Positions 1 through 6,635 of a stretch of DNA of 41,278 bases are shown piece after piece (the stretch's first letter is position 1; every line of letters starts with the position of its first letter). The notes below the pieces were generated by a model, which made no database searches, was not told the origin of the DNA, and worked only from the letters and a program-made list of their open reading frames with translations. A program made the translations under genes and the position numbers. The stretch is from an uncultured Collinsella sp. (lineage in GTDB: Bacteria > Actinomycetota > Coriobacteriia > Coriobacteriales > Coriobacteriaceae): contig CABQMF010000011.1 of the NCBI GenBank assembly GCA_902465265.1, positions 1-41,278 on the forward strand. Reading direction: 5' to 3'.

Positions 1-162
1 ATATTTGGCATTTTTTGCCCACGGAGTGTTTCCTGGGGAACCGACAACAGCCTTAGGGTCCCGTGTGGCGCCACTCCCTCCCGACATCCTCCGACGTTTC
101 CCCAGATAAAACCTACCAAAATAAACCTGTCCCTTTTTGGAAGGTTTCAGGGTGACAAGGAC

Positions 163-191
163 TTGCACTTTAGCGTGCGACAGCGGATAAT
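163..191 (+). promoter_or_regulatory. Promoter of the DAHP synthase gene
   Basis: TTGCAC at 163-168 and GATAAT at 186-191 are separated by exactly 17 bases, a good housekeeping-sigma promoter. Transcription would begin near 198, giving a leader of about 48 bases with no room for a large riboswitch. An AGGAGG ribosome site at 235-240 follows. Bases 1-162 carry no gene that I recognise. Confidence 0.7.
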
Positions 192-245
192 GCCGAACAC
201 TCAACAATACGCTTATTGCTCTTTCTATAGATTGAGGAGGCCCCT

Positions 246-1277
246 ATGGCCATGGAATTCAAACGCAAGTTGCCGATCCCCATGGAGATCCGCGAGGAAA
301 TGCCGCTTTCTGCCGAGCTTACCGCCAAAAAGCAGGCATTTGACGCCGAGGTCGCCAAAGTCTTTACCGGCGAGGACGCACGCAAGGTGCTCATCATCGG
401 CCCGTGCTCTGCCGATCGCGAGGATTCGGTGCTTGAGTACATGAACCGACTGGCCAAGACCGCCGAGGAGGTCAAGGACAAGCTCATTATCATTCCGCGC
501 GTCTACACAAATAAGCCGCGTACCAAGGGCACCGGTTACAAGGGTCTGCTGCACAACCCCAACCCCGAGGCTCCCGACGACCTGCTCGAGGGCGTCAAGG
601 CCATCCGCCATATGCACCTGCGCGTTATTAAGGAAACGGGCTTCTTCACCGCCGACGAGATGCTCTATCCGTCCAATTACCAGTACCTCGTTGACCTGCT
701 GAGCTATGTTGCCGTGGGTGCACGCTCGGTCGAGAACCAGGAGCATCGCCTGGTGTCGAGCGGCATTTCGGTACCCGTGGGTATGAAGAACCCCACCGCC
801 GGCTCCACCACCGTTATGCTCAACTCCATTTACGCCGCGCAGGCGCACCAGAGCTTCATCTTCCGCAACTGGGAGGTCGAGTGCGACGGCAATCCGCTCG
901 CGCACGCCGTTATGCGTGGCTACATCGGCCTCGATGGGCGCACCTACCCCAATTACCACTACGAGCATCTGGAGCGCCTGGCCGAGCGCTATACCGAGCA
1001 CGCCGGCTATGCCAATCCCGCAGCGGTCATCGACTGCAACCACGACAACTCGGGCAAGCGTCCGCTGGAGCAGTATCGCATTTGCAAGGAGGTGCTCGAC
1101 AGCTGCCGCCGCAACGAGTCCATCTCCAAGCTGGTCAAGGGCTTTATGATCGAGTCTTACCTTGAGGACGGCAACCAGCCGGTCGATGGCGGCGTCTTTG
1201 GCAAGTCGATCACCGACCCGTGCCTGGGCTGGGAAAAGACCGACTACCTCATCCACGAGATCGCGGAGCGGATTTAG
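246..1277 (+). CDS. 3-deoxy-7-phosphoheptulonate (DAHP) synthase, class I
   Basis: It condenses phosphoenolpyruvate with erythrose-4-phosphate, the first step of the shikimate pathway to aromatic amino acids, in the cytoplasm. The 343-residue length fits the AroF/G/H family. Visible family blocks are IIGPCSADRED at about 50-60 (the Cys is a metal ligand in the family), KPRTKGTGYKGL near 92-103, the VENQEHR and VPVGMKNPTAGST region, and VIDCNHDNSGK carrying a metal-binding His. The ATG has AGGAGG five bases upstream. The gene stands alone: the next gene is convergent and a structured repeat begins directly after the stop. Which feedback-inhibited isoform it is cannot be told from sequence by eye, so no symbol is given. 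Confidence 0.93.
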   Translation: MAMEFKRKLPIPMEIREEMPLSAELTAKKQAFDAEVAKVFTGEDARKVLIIGPCSADREDSVLEYMNRLAKTAEEVKDKLIIIPRVYTNKPRTKGTGYKGLLHNPNPEAPDDLLEGVKAIRHMHLRVIKETGFFTADEMLYPSNYQYLVDLLSYVAVGARSVENQEHRLVSSGISVPVGMKNPTAGSTTVMLNSIYAAQAHQSFIFRNWEVECDGNPLAHAVMRGYIGLDGRTYPNYHYEHLERLAERYTEHAGYANPAAVIDCNHDNSGKRPLEQYRICKEVLDSCRRNESISKLVKGFMIESYLEDGNQPVDGGVFGKSITDPCLGWEKTDYLIHEIAERI

Positions 1278-1486
1278 AGTTACGGCGTTTTACCAAACGC
1301 TGTAACGGCTCGACGCTGCGCGGACCGCACCTGTACAATCTGACGTTCAACTTCAAGGGCGCGACCAGAAGGTCAGCGCCCTTTCGTTTCACGTCACCTT
1401 GTCTCAAATGCGACCCGCTCGCTATCCGTCCTCTACCTGCGGCGTTGTCTTGCTCCGGATGCGGCAGTTAGGGACGTTCCTTTTCT
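1278..1486 (+). ncRNA. Structured 3' element copy E1 (covarying hairpins)
   Basis: This is one of four related elements that each begin right after a gene stop on the same strand. Helix P1 is 1279-1290 pairing with 1295-1306, closing a UACC loop. A long second arm has CGCA 1326-1329 with TGCG 1409-1412, ACAA 1335-1338 with TTGT 1399-1402, TGACGT 1341-1346 with ACGTCA 1391-1396, and a terminal hairpin GGGCGCGACC-AGAA-GGTC(A)GCGCCC at 1357-1381. Copy E3 (24742-24951, minus strand) matches it over nearly the full length, including the tail at 1463-1486. An 83-codon reading frame across this region is an artefact of the repeat. The function is unknown. Confidence 0.65.
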
Positions 1487-1540
1487 AGTCATTGGGGACG
1501 TTCTTGTTTGACTAGTCGTTTAAGAACGTCCCCAACGACT
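1487..1540. repeat. Dispersed inverted repeat with AACGTCCCC arms
   Basis: Arms of 19 bases at 1487-1505 and 1522-1540 pair with a single mismatch; the core is GGGGACGTTCTT with AAGAACGTCCCC. From GACTAGTCG at 1510 through GAGTTGC near 1555, the sequence recurs at about 29665-29712 in the same orientation with a few changes. The GGGACGTTCC word is also found at the end of E1 and near 23240 and 24750. This is a short non-coding repeat family with no protein of its own. Confidence 0.7.
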
Positions 1541-1587
1541 ACCCGGGGGAGTTGCCTTACCTCGTGGCGGTCTTCTAGCAGAAAACC

Positions 1588-1706
1588 AAGTGAGTAGGCT
1601 TTTTGCAGGAGGCCAAGCACGCCCCAAAACGCCACAGCTCTGACCTGCAGTTTTATAGATCATTGGTCGCGATGTGCTCGGCAGGTTCAAAAAAGTCTAC
1701 TCACTT
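1588..1706. repeat. About 120-bp inverted-repeat (MITE-like) element
   Basis: The left end, AAGTGAGTAGGCTTTTT at 1588, is matched by the right end AAAAAAGTCTACTCACTT ending at 1706, an imperfect terminal inverted repeat of about 17 of 18 positions. Inner segments GCCAAGCAC and GTGCTCGGC also pair approximately. It carries no gene. It could be a miniature mobile element or simply a large hairpin; target-site duplications were not evident. Confidence 0.5.
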
Positions 1707-1729
1707 GTATCTGAGACGCACCAGATTGG

Positions 1730-1767
1730 CAAAAACTGCCGCGAAAGGGCCCCTGGTCCCTTCGCGG
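1730..1767 (-). terminator. Intrinsic terminator of the ABC transporter operon
   Basis: CCGCGAAAGGG at 1739-1749 pairs with CCCTTCGCGG at 1758-1767. Read on the minus strand, the stem is followed by CAGTTTTTG, just beyond the permease stop at 1809. Confidence 0.75.
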
Positions 1768-1808
1768 CGGTTATACGCCTCTGGTTTTGCGACCGTTTTG
1801 CCCGCTTG

Positions 1809-4019
1809 TTATTCGCTGTAGCGGGTGGCGATAGCAGCTTGTACCATGCCGGCGCTCATGAGATAGGTCACCAGGAAGTAGCCGCCATAGGCCGCCAGGA
1901 AGATTGCACAGGTGAGGCCCACGGTGCCGCCGATGCTCATATTTCCGAATATGCTCACCAGCTCGATGATCACCTTAAGTGCCACAAAGGAGTGCGCCAA
2001 GCCCACCGCCAGCGGGAACAGGAAGAACACCGCTTGCTGCGCCATCACCGAATGGCGAATCTGGCGGTCCTCACAGCCGATCTGTGCCAGCACACGATAG
2101 CTGCGGCTGCCGTCGGCCACGTTGGAGAGTTGCTGGATCGACAGAATCGCCGCGCATGCAACGACCAATACAAAGCCGATGTAGATGGCTAGGTAGCTAA
2201 TAAGACCGTTCATTTGCGCTGCTTGCGTGTACATCTCGGAGCGTGTGATGAAGATTCCCCACGACCCCGGCTCCTTGCCGTCAACGAGCAGATTGTCGAG
2301 CACAGTGTATTTAATGCTCTCGTCTGCCTCAGTCGTATCCATCCCCTGTTTGTAGTTAACGAGCAGGCTACTGGAATACGGCTGCAGATTAAGTTGGGAC
2401 AACAGCTCGTCGGCAACGACGACGGTACCCGGATTACTGCCCATCGCCGAGTTGGCGATGGCCGCCGTATCTTCGTCCGACTTATCGGTTGCGGGCTTGA
2501 GCTCATGCCCACCCAAGGTGAGGGTATGGCCGCCGGCCATGTATTTGGTGTACAGGTCGACCAGCTCGCCGCCCATATCACACGTGAGCAAGTACTGGTC
2601 GTGACCGATGTGCACCGGCTCCTCGCCCATCATCTGACGCAGTTTGTTGTACTGGCTCGCCGGCGTCACAAACAGACCCATCGTATCGGCATTGCTACCC
2701 CCGAACGCCTTGGGAAGCTTTTCGCCCATGATCTTGCACATCTCACTTGGGGTCACCGAAGGATTCGAGCCGCCAAATGGGTAACTCAGATACGAATCGA
2801 TCTGCACATGCTCACCGGCAACATCGGCGATATTGACCTTCTTGCCGGTCTCGTCGTTGTTGTCCGCCGACTTGCCCCTGCCGTGCCATGCAGGGTACAA
2901 ATCGACCGTTGTATCGGCCAACACCATGCGATCGGCCTCAGACGGATTGACATACCCTTTGTACCCTTTGTAGTAGTCGAGCGTATCGGGCGTGTAATAG
3001 ACATACGTCTGAGACACGTCAACAGGGTTATAGCGCTCCAGGTTTTCGTTCATCACATTGGCAATCGACATACCGCACGTCACCGAGGTGATGGCCAAAA
3101 ACAGGAGCATCGCGATGACGCCCATCGAAAAGCACACCGTGTTGACCTTGGCCGCAAGCTGGCGCACGGTAAACATGTTGAGGCCGCGCCAATACACGCC
3201 GCGCAGGCTCTGCAGCAGCTTGATGAGCATGCCCGAGAGTCCCCAGAACAGGGCAAAGGTGCCCACGGTAACCATAGCGGTCGTAATACCAAACTGGTTC
3301 ATGGCCTCTTGCAGCTTGCTGTCCGTCGCGGTTAGCGGGAACCCATCACGTAGCAGACGGTAATAGGCCACGCCCACAAGCACCGCACCCACGGCAAAGA
3401 TGGCAATCGCGATCCAGGGGTTGCGTGTCTTGATGCTCTCGTTGCGACGCTCGGCACCCATAAGCTCGATGAGTTTGGTACGACGCACGGCGCGGAGGTT
3501 CAGCAGTAGCGTGAGCACAAACATTACGAGCATGCAGGCAAGGGTCAGATTGAACGCATGCATCGAGAAAAAGAAGTGGAAATTGGCGATCTGTGTCTTA
3601 AAGAGCGAGGCCGTAAAGAACGTCATGAGCTGGGAGAGTCCCACACCCAGCACAATGCCGGCGACAAAGGCCACCACCGAGACAATCACCGTCTCGAGCG
3701 CCATGATCGTGGCGACGCGCCCGCGCCCCATGCCGAGCACCTGGTACAGGCCAAACTCCTTTTTGCGGCGTTTCATGATGAAGTTATTGGCGTACACCAT
3801 CAAAAAAGCCATGACACCGGCCAAAAAGTACGTCAGGTCGCCGAGCATGCTACCCATAACCTGTGCCAAGCCCTCTTCATCGATTCCGGCGATGTCGACC
3901 TGCATCGAGATGGTGTTAAAGGCATAGAAGACCGTGACGCCCAGGGTGAGCGTCAGCAAGTAGACGAGGTAGTCGCGGCCGGCGCGGCGGACGTTGCCCC
4001 AAGCGAGTTTACAGAGCAT
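1809..4019 (-). CDS. FtsX-family ABC transporter permease (BceB-like)
   Basis: This is the membrane subunit of a two-gene ABC exporter of the BceAB/FtsX class, a family commonly linked to antimicrobial-peptide sensing and detoxification. About 736 residues hold an N-terminal membrane segment, the FtsX core (for example FLAGVMAFLMVYANNFIMKRRKKEFGLY cut here only as a region near residues 65-95), a hydrophilic extracellular portion of roughly 270 residues in the second half, and a final set of three to four membrane segments. The ATG at 4019 has GGTGAGG six bases upstream and overlaps the ATPase stop by 11 bases, implying coupled translation; a GTG at 4031 is an alternative start. No sensor kinase and response regulator pair, usual for BceAB, lies nearby. 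The substrate is unknown. Confidence 0.85.
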   Translation of the reverse strand: MLCKLAWGNVRRAGRDYLVYLLTLTLGVTVFYAFNTISMQVDIAGIDEEGLAQVMGSMLGDLTYFLAGVMAFLMVYANNFIMKRRKKEFGLYQVLGMGRGRVATIMALETVIVSVVAFVAGIVLGVGLSQLMTFFTASLFKTQIANFHFFFSMHAFNLTLACMLVMFVLTLLLNLRAVRRTKLIELMGAERRNESIKTRNPWIAIAIFAVGAVLVGVAYYRLLRDGFPLTATDSKLQEAMNQFGITTAMVTVGTFALFWGLSGMLIKLLQSLRGVYWRGLNMFTVRQLAAKVNTVCFSMGVIAMLLFLAITSVTCGMSIANVMNENLERYNPVDVSQTYVYYTPDTLDYYKGYKGYVNPSEADRMVLADTTVDLYPAWHGRGKSADNNDETGKKVNIADVAGEHVQIDSYLSYPFGGSNPSVTPSEMCKIMGEKLPKAFGGSNADTMGLFVTPASQYNKLRQMMGEEPVHIGHDQYLLTCDMGGELVDLYTKYMAGGHTLTLGGHELKPATDKSDEDTAAIANSAMGSNPGTVVVADELLSQLNLQPYSSSLLVNYKQGMDTTEADESIKYTVLDNLLVDGKEPGSWGIFITRSEMYTQAAQMNGLISYLAIYIGFVLVVACAAILSIQQLSNVADGSRSYRVLAQIGCEDRQIRHSVMAQQAVFFLFPLAVGLAHSFVALKVIIELVSIFGNMSIGGTVGLTCAIFLAAYGGYFLVTYLMSAGMVQAAIATRYSE

Positions 4020-4794
4020 CGGAGCCCTCACCGCCCATCATGGCAACGACCTCCATAATGCGGTCGAAGAACTCTCGGCGGTCGGTGTCGCCGCGGCGCA
4101 GCTCGGTGAAGATCTTGCCGTCGCGAATAAACAGCACACGGCTCGTGTAGCTGGCGGCAAAGCTGTCGTGCGTGACCATAAGCACCGTGGCGCGCAGGCG
4201 GCGATTGAGGGCCTCCAGGCTCTCGAGCAGCAGGCGGGCACTCTTGGAATCGAGGGCGCCGGTGGGCTCGTCGGCCATGATCATGGTGGGGTCGGTGACG
4301 AGCGCGCGGGCCGCGGCAACGCGCTGCTGCTGACCGCCGGACATCTGGTAGGGATACTTGTCGAGCACCTGACTGATAGACAGACGCGCGGCCACATCCT
4401 GCACGCGGGTCGAGATCTCTGCCGAGTTTGTGCGGGCAATGGTGAGCGGCAGGGCGATGTTCTCGCGTGCCGTGAGCGTATCGAGCAGGTTGGAGTCCTG
4501 GAAGATAAAGCCGAGCTCTTCGCGGCGGAACTGCGAAAGCTTAGCCTGCTTCATGCGCGTCACGTCCTGGCCGTTGATGCGGATCGTGCCGCTCGTGGCG
4601 CTATCGATGGTCGACACGCAGTTGAGCAACGTCGACTTGCCCGAGCCCGAAGCGCCCATGATGCCAACAAATTCGCCGCGGTTGACGGTAAAGCTGACGT
4701 CGTTGAGCGCACGGGTCACGTTGCCCAGCGCTCCATATACCTTTTCGAGATGCGCGACCTCCAGTACCGGGGTCGCCATGTGCGTGGTTTGCAT
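4009..4794 (-). CDS. ABC transporter ATP-binding protein (BceA/LolD type)
   Basis: This is the nucleotide-binding subunit driving the neighbouring FtsX permease. All motifs are intact: Walker A GASGSGKST at 47-55, Q-loop Gln99, signature SGGQQQR at 152-158, Walker B MIMADEPT at 171-178 and the switch His209 in VTHD. The 261-residue length is ordinary for the family. The start ATG has AAGGA about seven bases upstream. The gene is first in a two-gene minus-strand operon, and the control region is shared with the divergent Nudix-Vsr gene. An N-terminal alternative start at Met6 is possible. Confidence 0.92.
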   Translation of the reverse strand: MQTTHMATPVLEVAHLEKVYGALGNVTRALNDVSFTVNRGEFVGIMGASGSGKSTLLNCVSTIDSATSGTIRINGQDVTRMKQAKLSQFRREELGFIFQDSNLLDTLTARENIALPLTIARTNSAEISTRVQDVAARLSISQVLDKYPYQMSGGQQQRVAAARALVTDPTMIMADEPTGALDSKSARLLLESLEALNRRLRATVLMVTHDSFAASYTSRVLFIRDGKIFTELRRGDTDRREFFDRIMEVVAMMGGEGSDAL

Positions 4795-4877
4795 ACCGAG
4801 TCCTTTCTTGCGATTAGTCTACGGCATCTATAGTCGCAAGAAGCCGAGTCGGCTACCATCGATATGGCTTACGCTTG

Positions 4878-4910
4878 CCTTACCGTTGTGTAAGGTACGG
4901 GTAGCTACCC
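4878..4910. promoter_or_regulatory. Paired palindromes in a divergent promoter region
   Basis: CCTTAC (4878-4883) and GTAAGG (4890-4895) form a 6-bp inverted repeat with a six-base centre; immediately next, GGGTAGCTACCC (4899-4910) is a perfect 12-bp palindrome. They sit between the ABC transporter and Nudix-Vsr starts and are candidate repressor sites. No regulator gene is adjacent. Confidence 0.4.
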
Positions 4911-4942
4911 TGTCACGTGTTGATGTTGAGAGAGGACTCCTG

Positions 4943-5929
4943 TTGAAGACTGTTCATGTTGCCGCTGGGATCATTCGCAAGGAAGGATCCGATGAGCTGC
5001 TTGCCGTGCAGCGCGGCTACGGCGACATGCAGGGACTTTGGGAGTTCCCGGGCGGCAAACTCATGCGCGGCGAGACGCCCGAGGACGCCGTACGCCGCGA
5101 GCTCATGGAAGAGCTGCAGGTCAAAGTCACCAACCTGCGCGATTTTTACACCGTTGAGTACGACTACCCCGATTTTCATCTCTCCATGGAGTGCTACTAC
5201 TGCTCGCTCGCCGATGAATCCGATGAACCCCAGAAGCACGACCGCCAGCTCGATATCCGCTGGATTCCGCGTACCTCGCTTGCCACGGTGGAATGGATGC
5301 CCGCCGACAAGGGGCTCATTGATGCTCTGATTGAGCTGAAGGAAGACCGGCTCGAGGCAAGCTCCGCCGATGACGCCGCGCCCAACACAGCCGACAAACC
5401 CGCCACCAAACCCAAGCGCGCACCTAAGCGCCGCAGCAAAAAGCGTCCCAAGCCCGGCCTGCTCGACGGCATCGATACCTCGGACCTCTCCGCTGACGAG
5501 CGCGAACTGGTCCGCCGTCGCGCCGCCATCAAAAAGTCCATGAAGGGCAACAAGCGCGCCAATACCAAGCCCGAGTTGCTCGTACGCCAGCGCCTACGGG
5601 CCGCGGGCCTTACGGGTTATCGCTTAGAATGGAAGGTTCCCGGCAAGCCCGACATCGCCTTCCCCGGCCGCAAGATCGCCATCTTTGTCAACGGTTGCTT
5701 TTGGCATCGCTGCCCTAAGTGCAATCCGAGCCAGCCAAAGCGCAATGTTGAGTTTTGGGAGGCAAAGTTCCGTCGCAACGTCGAGCGCGACCGCGCTGCC
5801 GTGGCGGCACTCACTCAAATGGGCTGGACGCCCATAACCATCTGGGAATGCGAACTCAAAAAAGACCGCATCGACGCCACGATGGAAAAGGTCATCGAGC
5901 AGGTGCGCGCCGCAGAACCGCAGCGCTAA
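4943..5929 (+). CDS. Nudix (MutT/NudG-like) hydrolase fused to Vsr endonuclease
   Basis: This 328-residue protein joins two repair domains. Residues 1-130 form a Nudix hydrolase: the box runs 38-60 (G38, E44, R52-E53, E56-E57), with Gln in place of the usual last Gly. Residues 136-195 are a basic, Ala/Pro/Lys-rich linker. Residues 199-306 resemble the very-short-patch repair endonuclease Vsr: catalytic Asp237 in GKPDIAF, NGCFWHRCPKC at 250-260, FW near 271, NVERDR at 279-284 and WEC at 301-303. Nudix proteins of this kind clean damaged or modified nucleotides from the pool; Vsr nicks T:G mismatches left by 5-methylcytosine deamination. The start is TTG at 4943, with AGAGAGGA just upstream; longer upstream extensions would run into the ABC ATPase. 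No cytosine methyltransferase lies in the window. Confidence 0.88.
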   Translation: MKTVHVAAGIIRKEGSDELLAVQRGYGDMQGLWEFPGGKLMRGETPEDAVRRELMEELQVKVTNLRDFYTVEYDYPDFHLSMECYYCSLADESDEPQKHDRQLDIRWIPRTSLATVEWMPADKGLIDALIELKEDRLEASSADDAAPNTADKPATKPKRAPKRRSKKRPKPGLLDGIDTSDLSADERELVRRRAAIKKSMKGNKRANTKPELLVRQRLRAAGLTGYRLEWKVPGKPDIAFPGRKIAIFVNGCFWHRCPKCNPSQPKRNVEFWEAKFRRNVERDRAAVAALTQMGWTPITIWECELKKDRIDATMEKVIEQVRAAEPQR

Positions 5930-6118
5930 CAGCGAGCATTCACACGCTCCGCACGTCCGCGCCACATCCACGTCACAAACCTTAGAAAGCCCTTAAGCTC
6001 AAAACCTTTCAAGAGTGTTATGCAATAGCTTTGACCTGCGGTTTCATGGTTACATCAAACCTGATTAAGCCTTTCTTTAGCGCTTCCTTATCTGCACTCG
6101 CGGCATAATACTGCCAAC

Positions 6119-6146
6119 GCACGGGGCCTAGCAGCACACCCCGTGC
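6119..6146 (+). other. Hairpin upstream of the small ORF
   Basis: GCACGGGG at 6119-6126 pairs with CCCCGTGC at 6139-6146. It lies 37 bases before the small ORF and could be a leader hairpin, or a weak terminator for the Nudix-Vsr gene; no U tract follows. The rest of 5930-6183 shows no gene. Confidence 0.45.
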
Positions 6147-6183
6147 GCGACCTTTTGGTGGACATCGAGGAGGCCGCACAAGC

Positions 6184-6393
6184 ATGCATTCTTCCAATGA
6201 CGCAGCACAGCAGCCATCCCTAAATCATGCAGACCTTTTCTCCTTCCCCCCGACACAGAGAAACGGCCTCCTCGACTCCCCCATCGCAAGCAAGACCCGC
6301 TCGCAGGACCAGCGACTCAACCTGAGAGCGTCATATGAACGGCTCCTCGACGCGCTGAGCGTAAAACCGCTCAAGCAGGCAGAAGCCTTTTAG
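6184..6393 (+). CDS. Hypothetical small protein (69 aa)
   Basis: I do not recognise this protein. It is hydrophilic, has no membrane segment or signal peptide, and the C-terminal half (about 42-64) is rich in Arg/Leu with a helical look. GAGGAGG at 6167-6173 lies ten bases before the ATG, and a very strong terminator begins 27 bases after the stop, so hairpin, ribosome site, ORF and terminator form one compact unit of about 365 bases. It is flanked by a gene on the same strand and a convergent one. It could be a genuine small protein or the ORF of a small RNA; coding status is uncertain. Confidence 0.45.
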   Translation: MHSSNDAAQQPSLNHADLFSFPPTQRNGLLDSPIASKTRSQDQRLNLRASYERLLDALSVKPLKQAEAF

Positions 6394-6419
6394 CAGCACT
6401 CCAGCTGCAGCTACAGTTT

Positions 6420-6484
6420 GGGTCGGGCCCGGATTTTCACCCCTCAAGACAGAGATGAAGTCCGGACCCGACCCTCTTTTTTTT
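6420..6484 (+). terminator. Strong intrinsic terminator after the small ORF
   Basis: GGGTCGGGCCCGGA from 6420 pairs with TCCGGACCCGACCC ending near 6474, with about 28 bases between the arms, followed by CT and a run of eight or more T. Confidence 0.88.
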
Positions 6485-6635
6485 CATGGAGCCTATACCC
6501 TGATGTAGAAAGACTCCCTCATAGGAACAGGCGTCTCGGTAATCTTGGCCCACGCAAAAGCAAGTTCCCGAGCGAGAAACTCAGCTGAAACAACCCTAGC
6601 CCGACAACATGAAACAAGTGAGGCGCGCTACTTGG

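Noticed and set aside
1..162. Possible fragment of a dispersed repeat or of an upstream gene end
   Set aside because: The minus-strand GGGACAGGTTTATTTTGG looks repeat-like, but no second copy is visible in the window, so it is not annotated.
225..1256. Long frame antisense to the DAHP synthase gene
   Set aside because: A GC-rich shadow with no recognisable domain; similar shadows oppose most real genes here (for example 21453-23222 and 38381-39811).
1220..1471. Open frame sharing the peptide NLTFNFKGATRRSAPFRFTS with a frame at 24619-24900
   Set aside because: Both frames read through structured elements E1 and E3; the changes in copy E4 preserve base pairing, not the peptide.
4430..4942. 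Long amino-terminal extension of the Nudix-Vsr protein
   Set aside because: It lies antisense to the ABC ATPase and the transporter promoter; the domain begins right at TTG 4943, which has a ribosome site.
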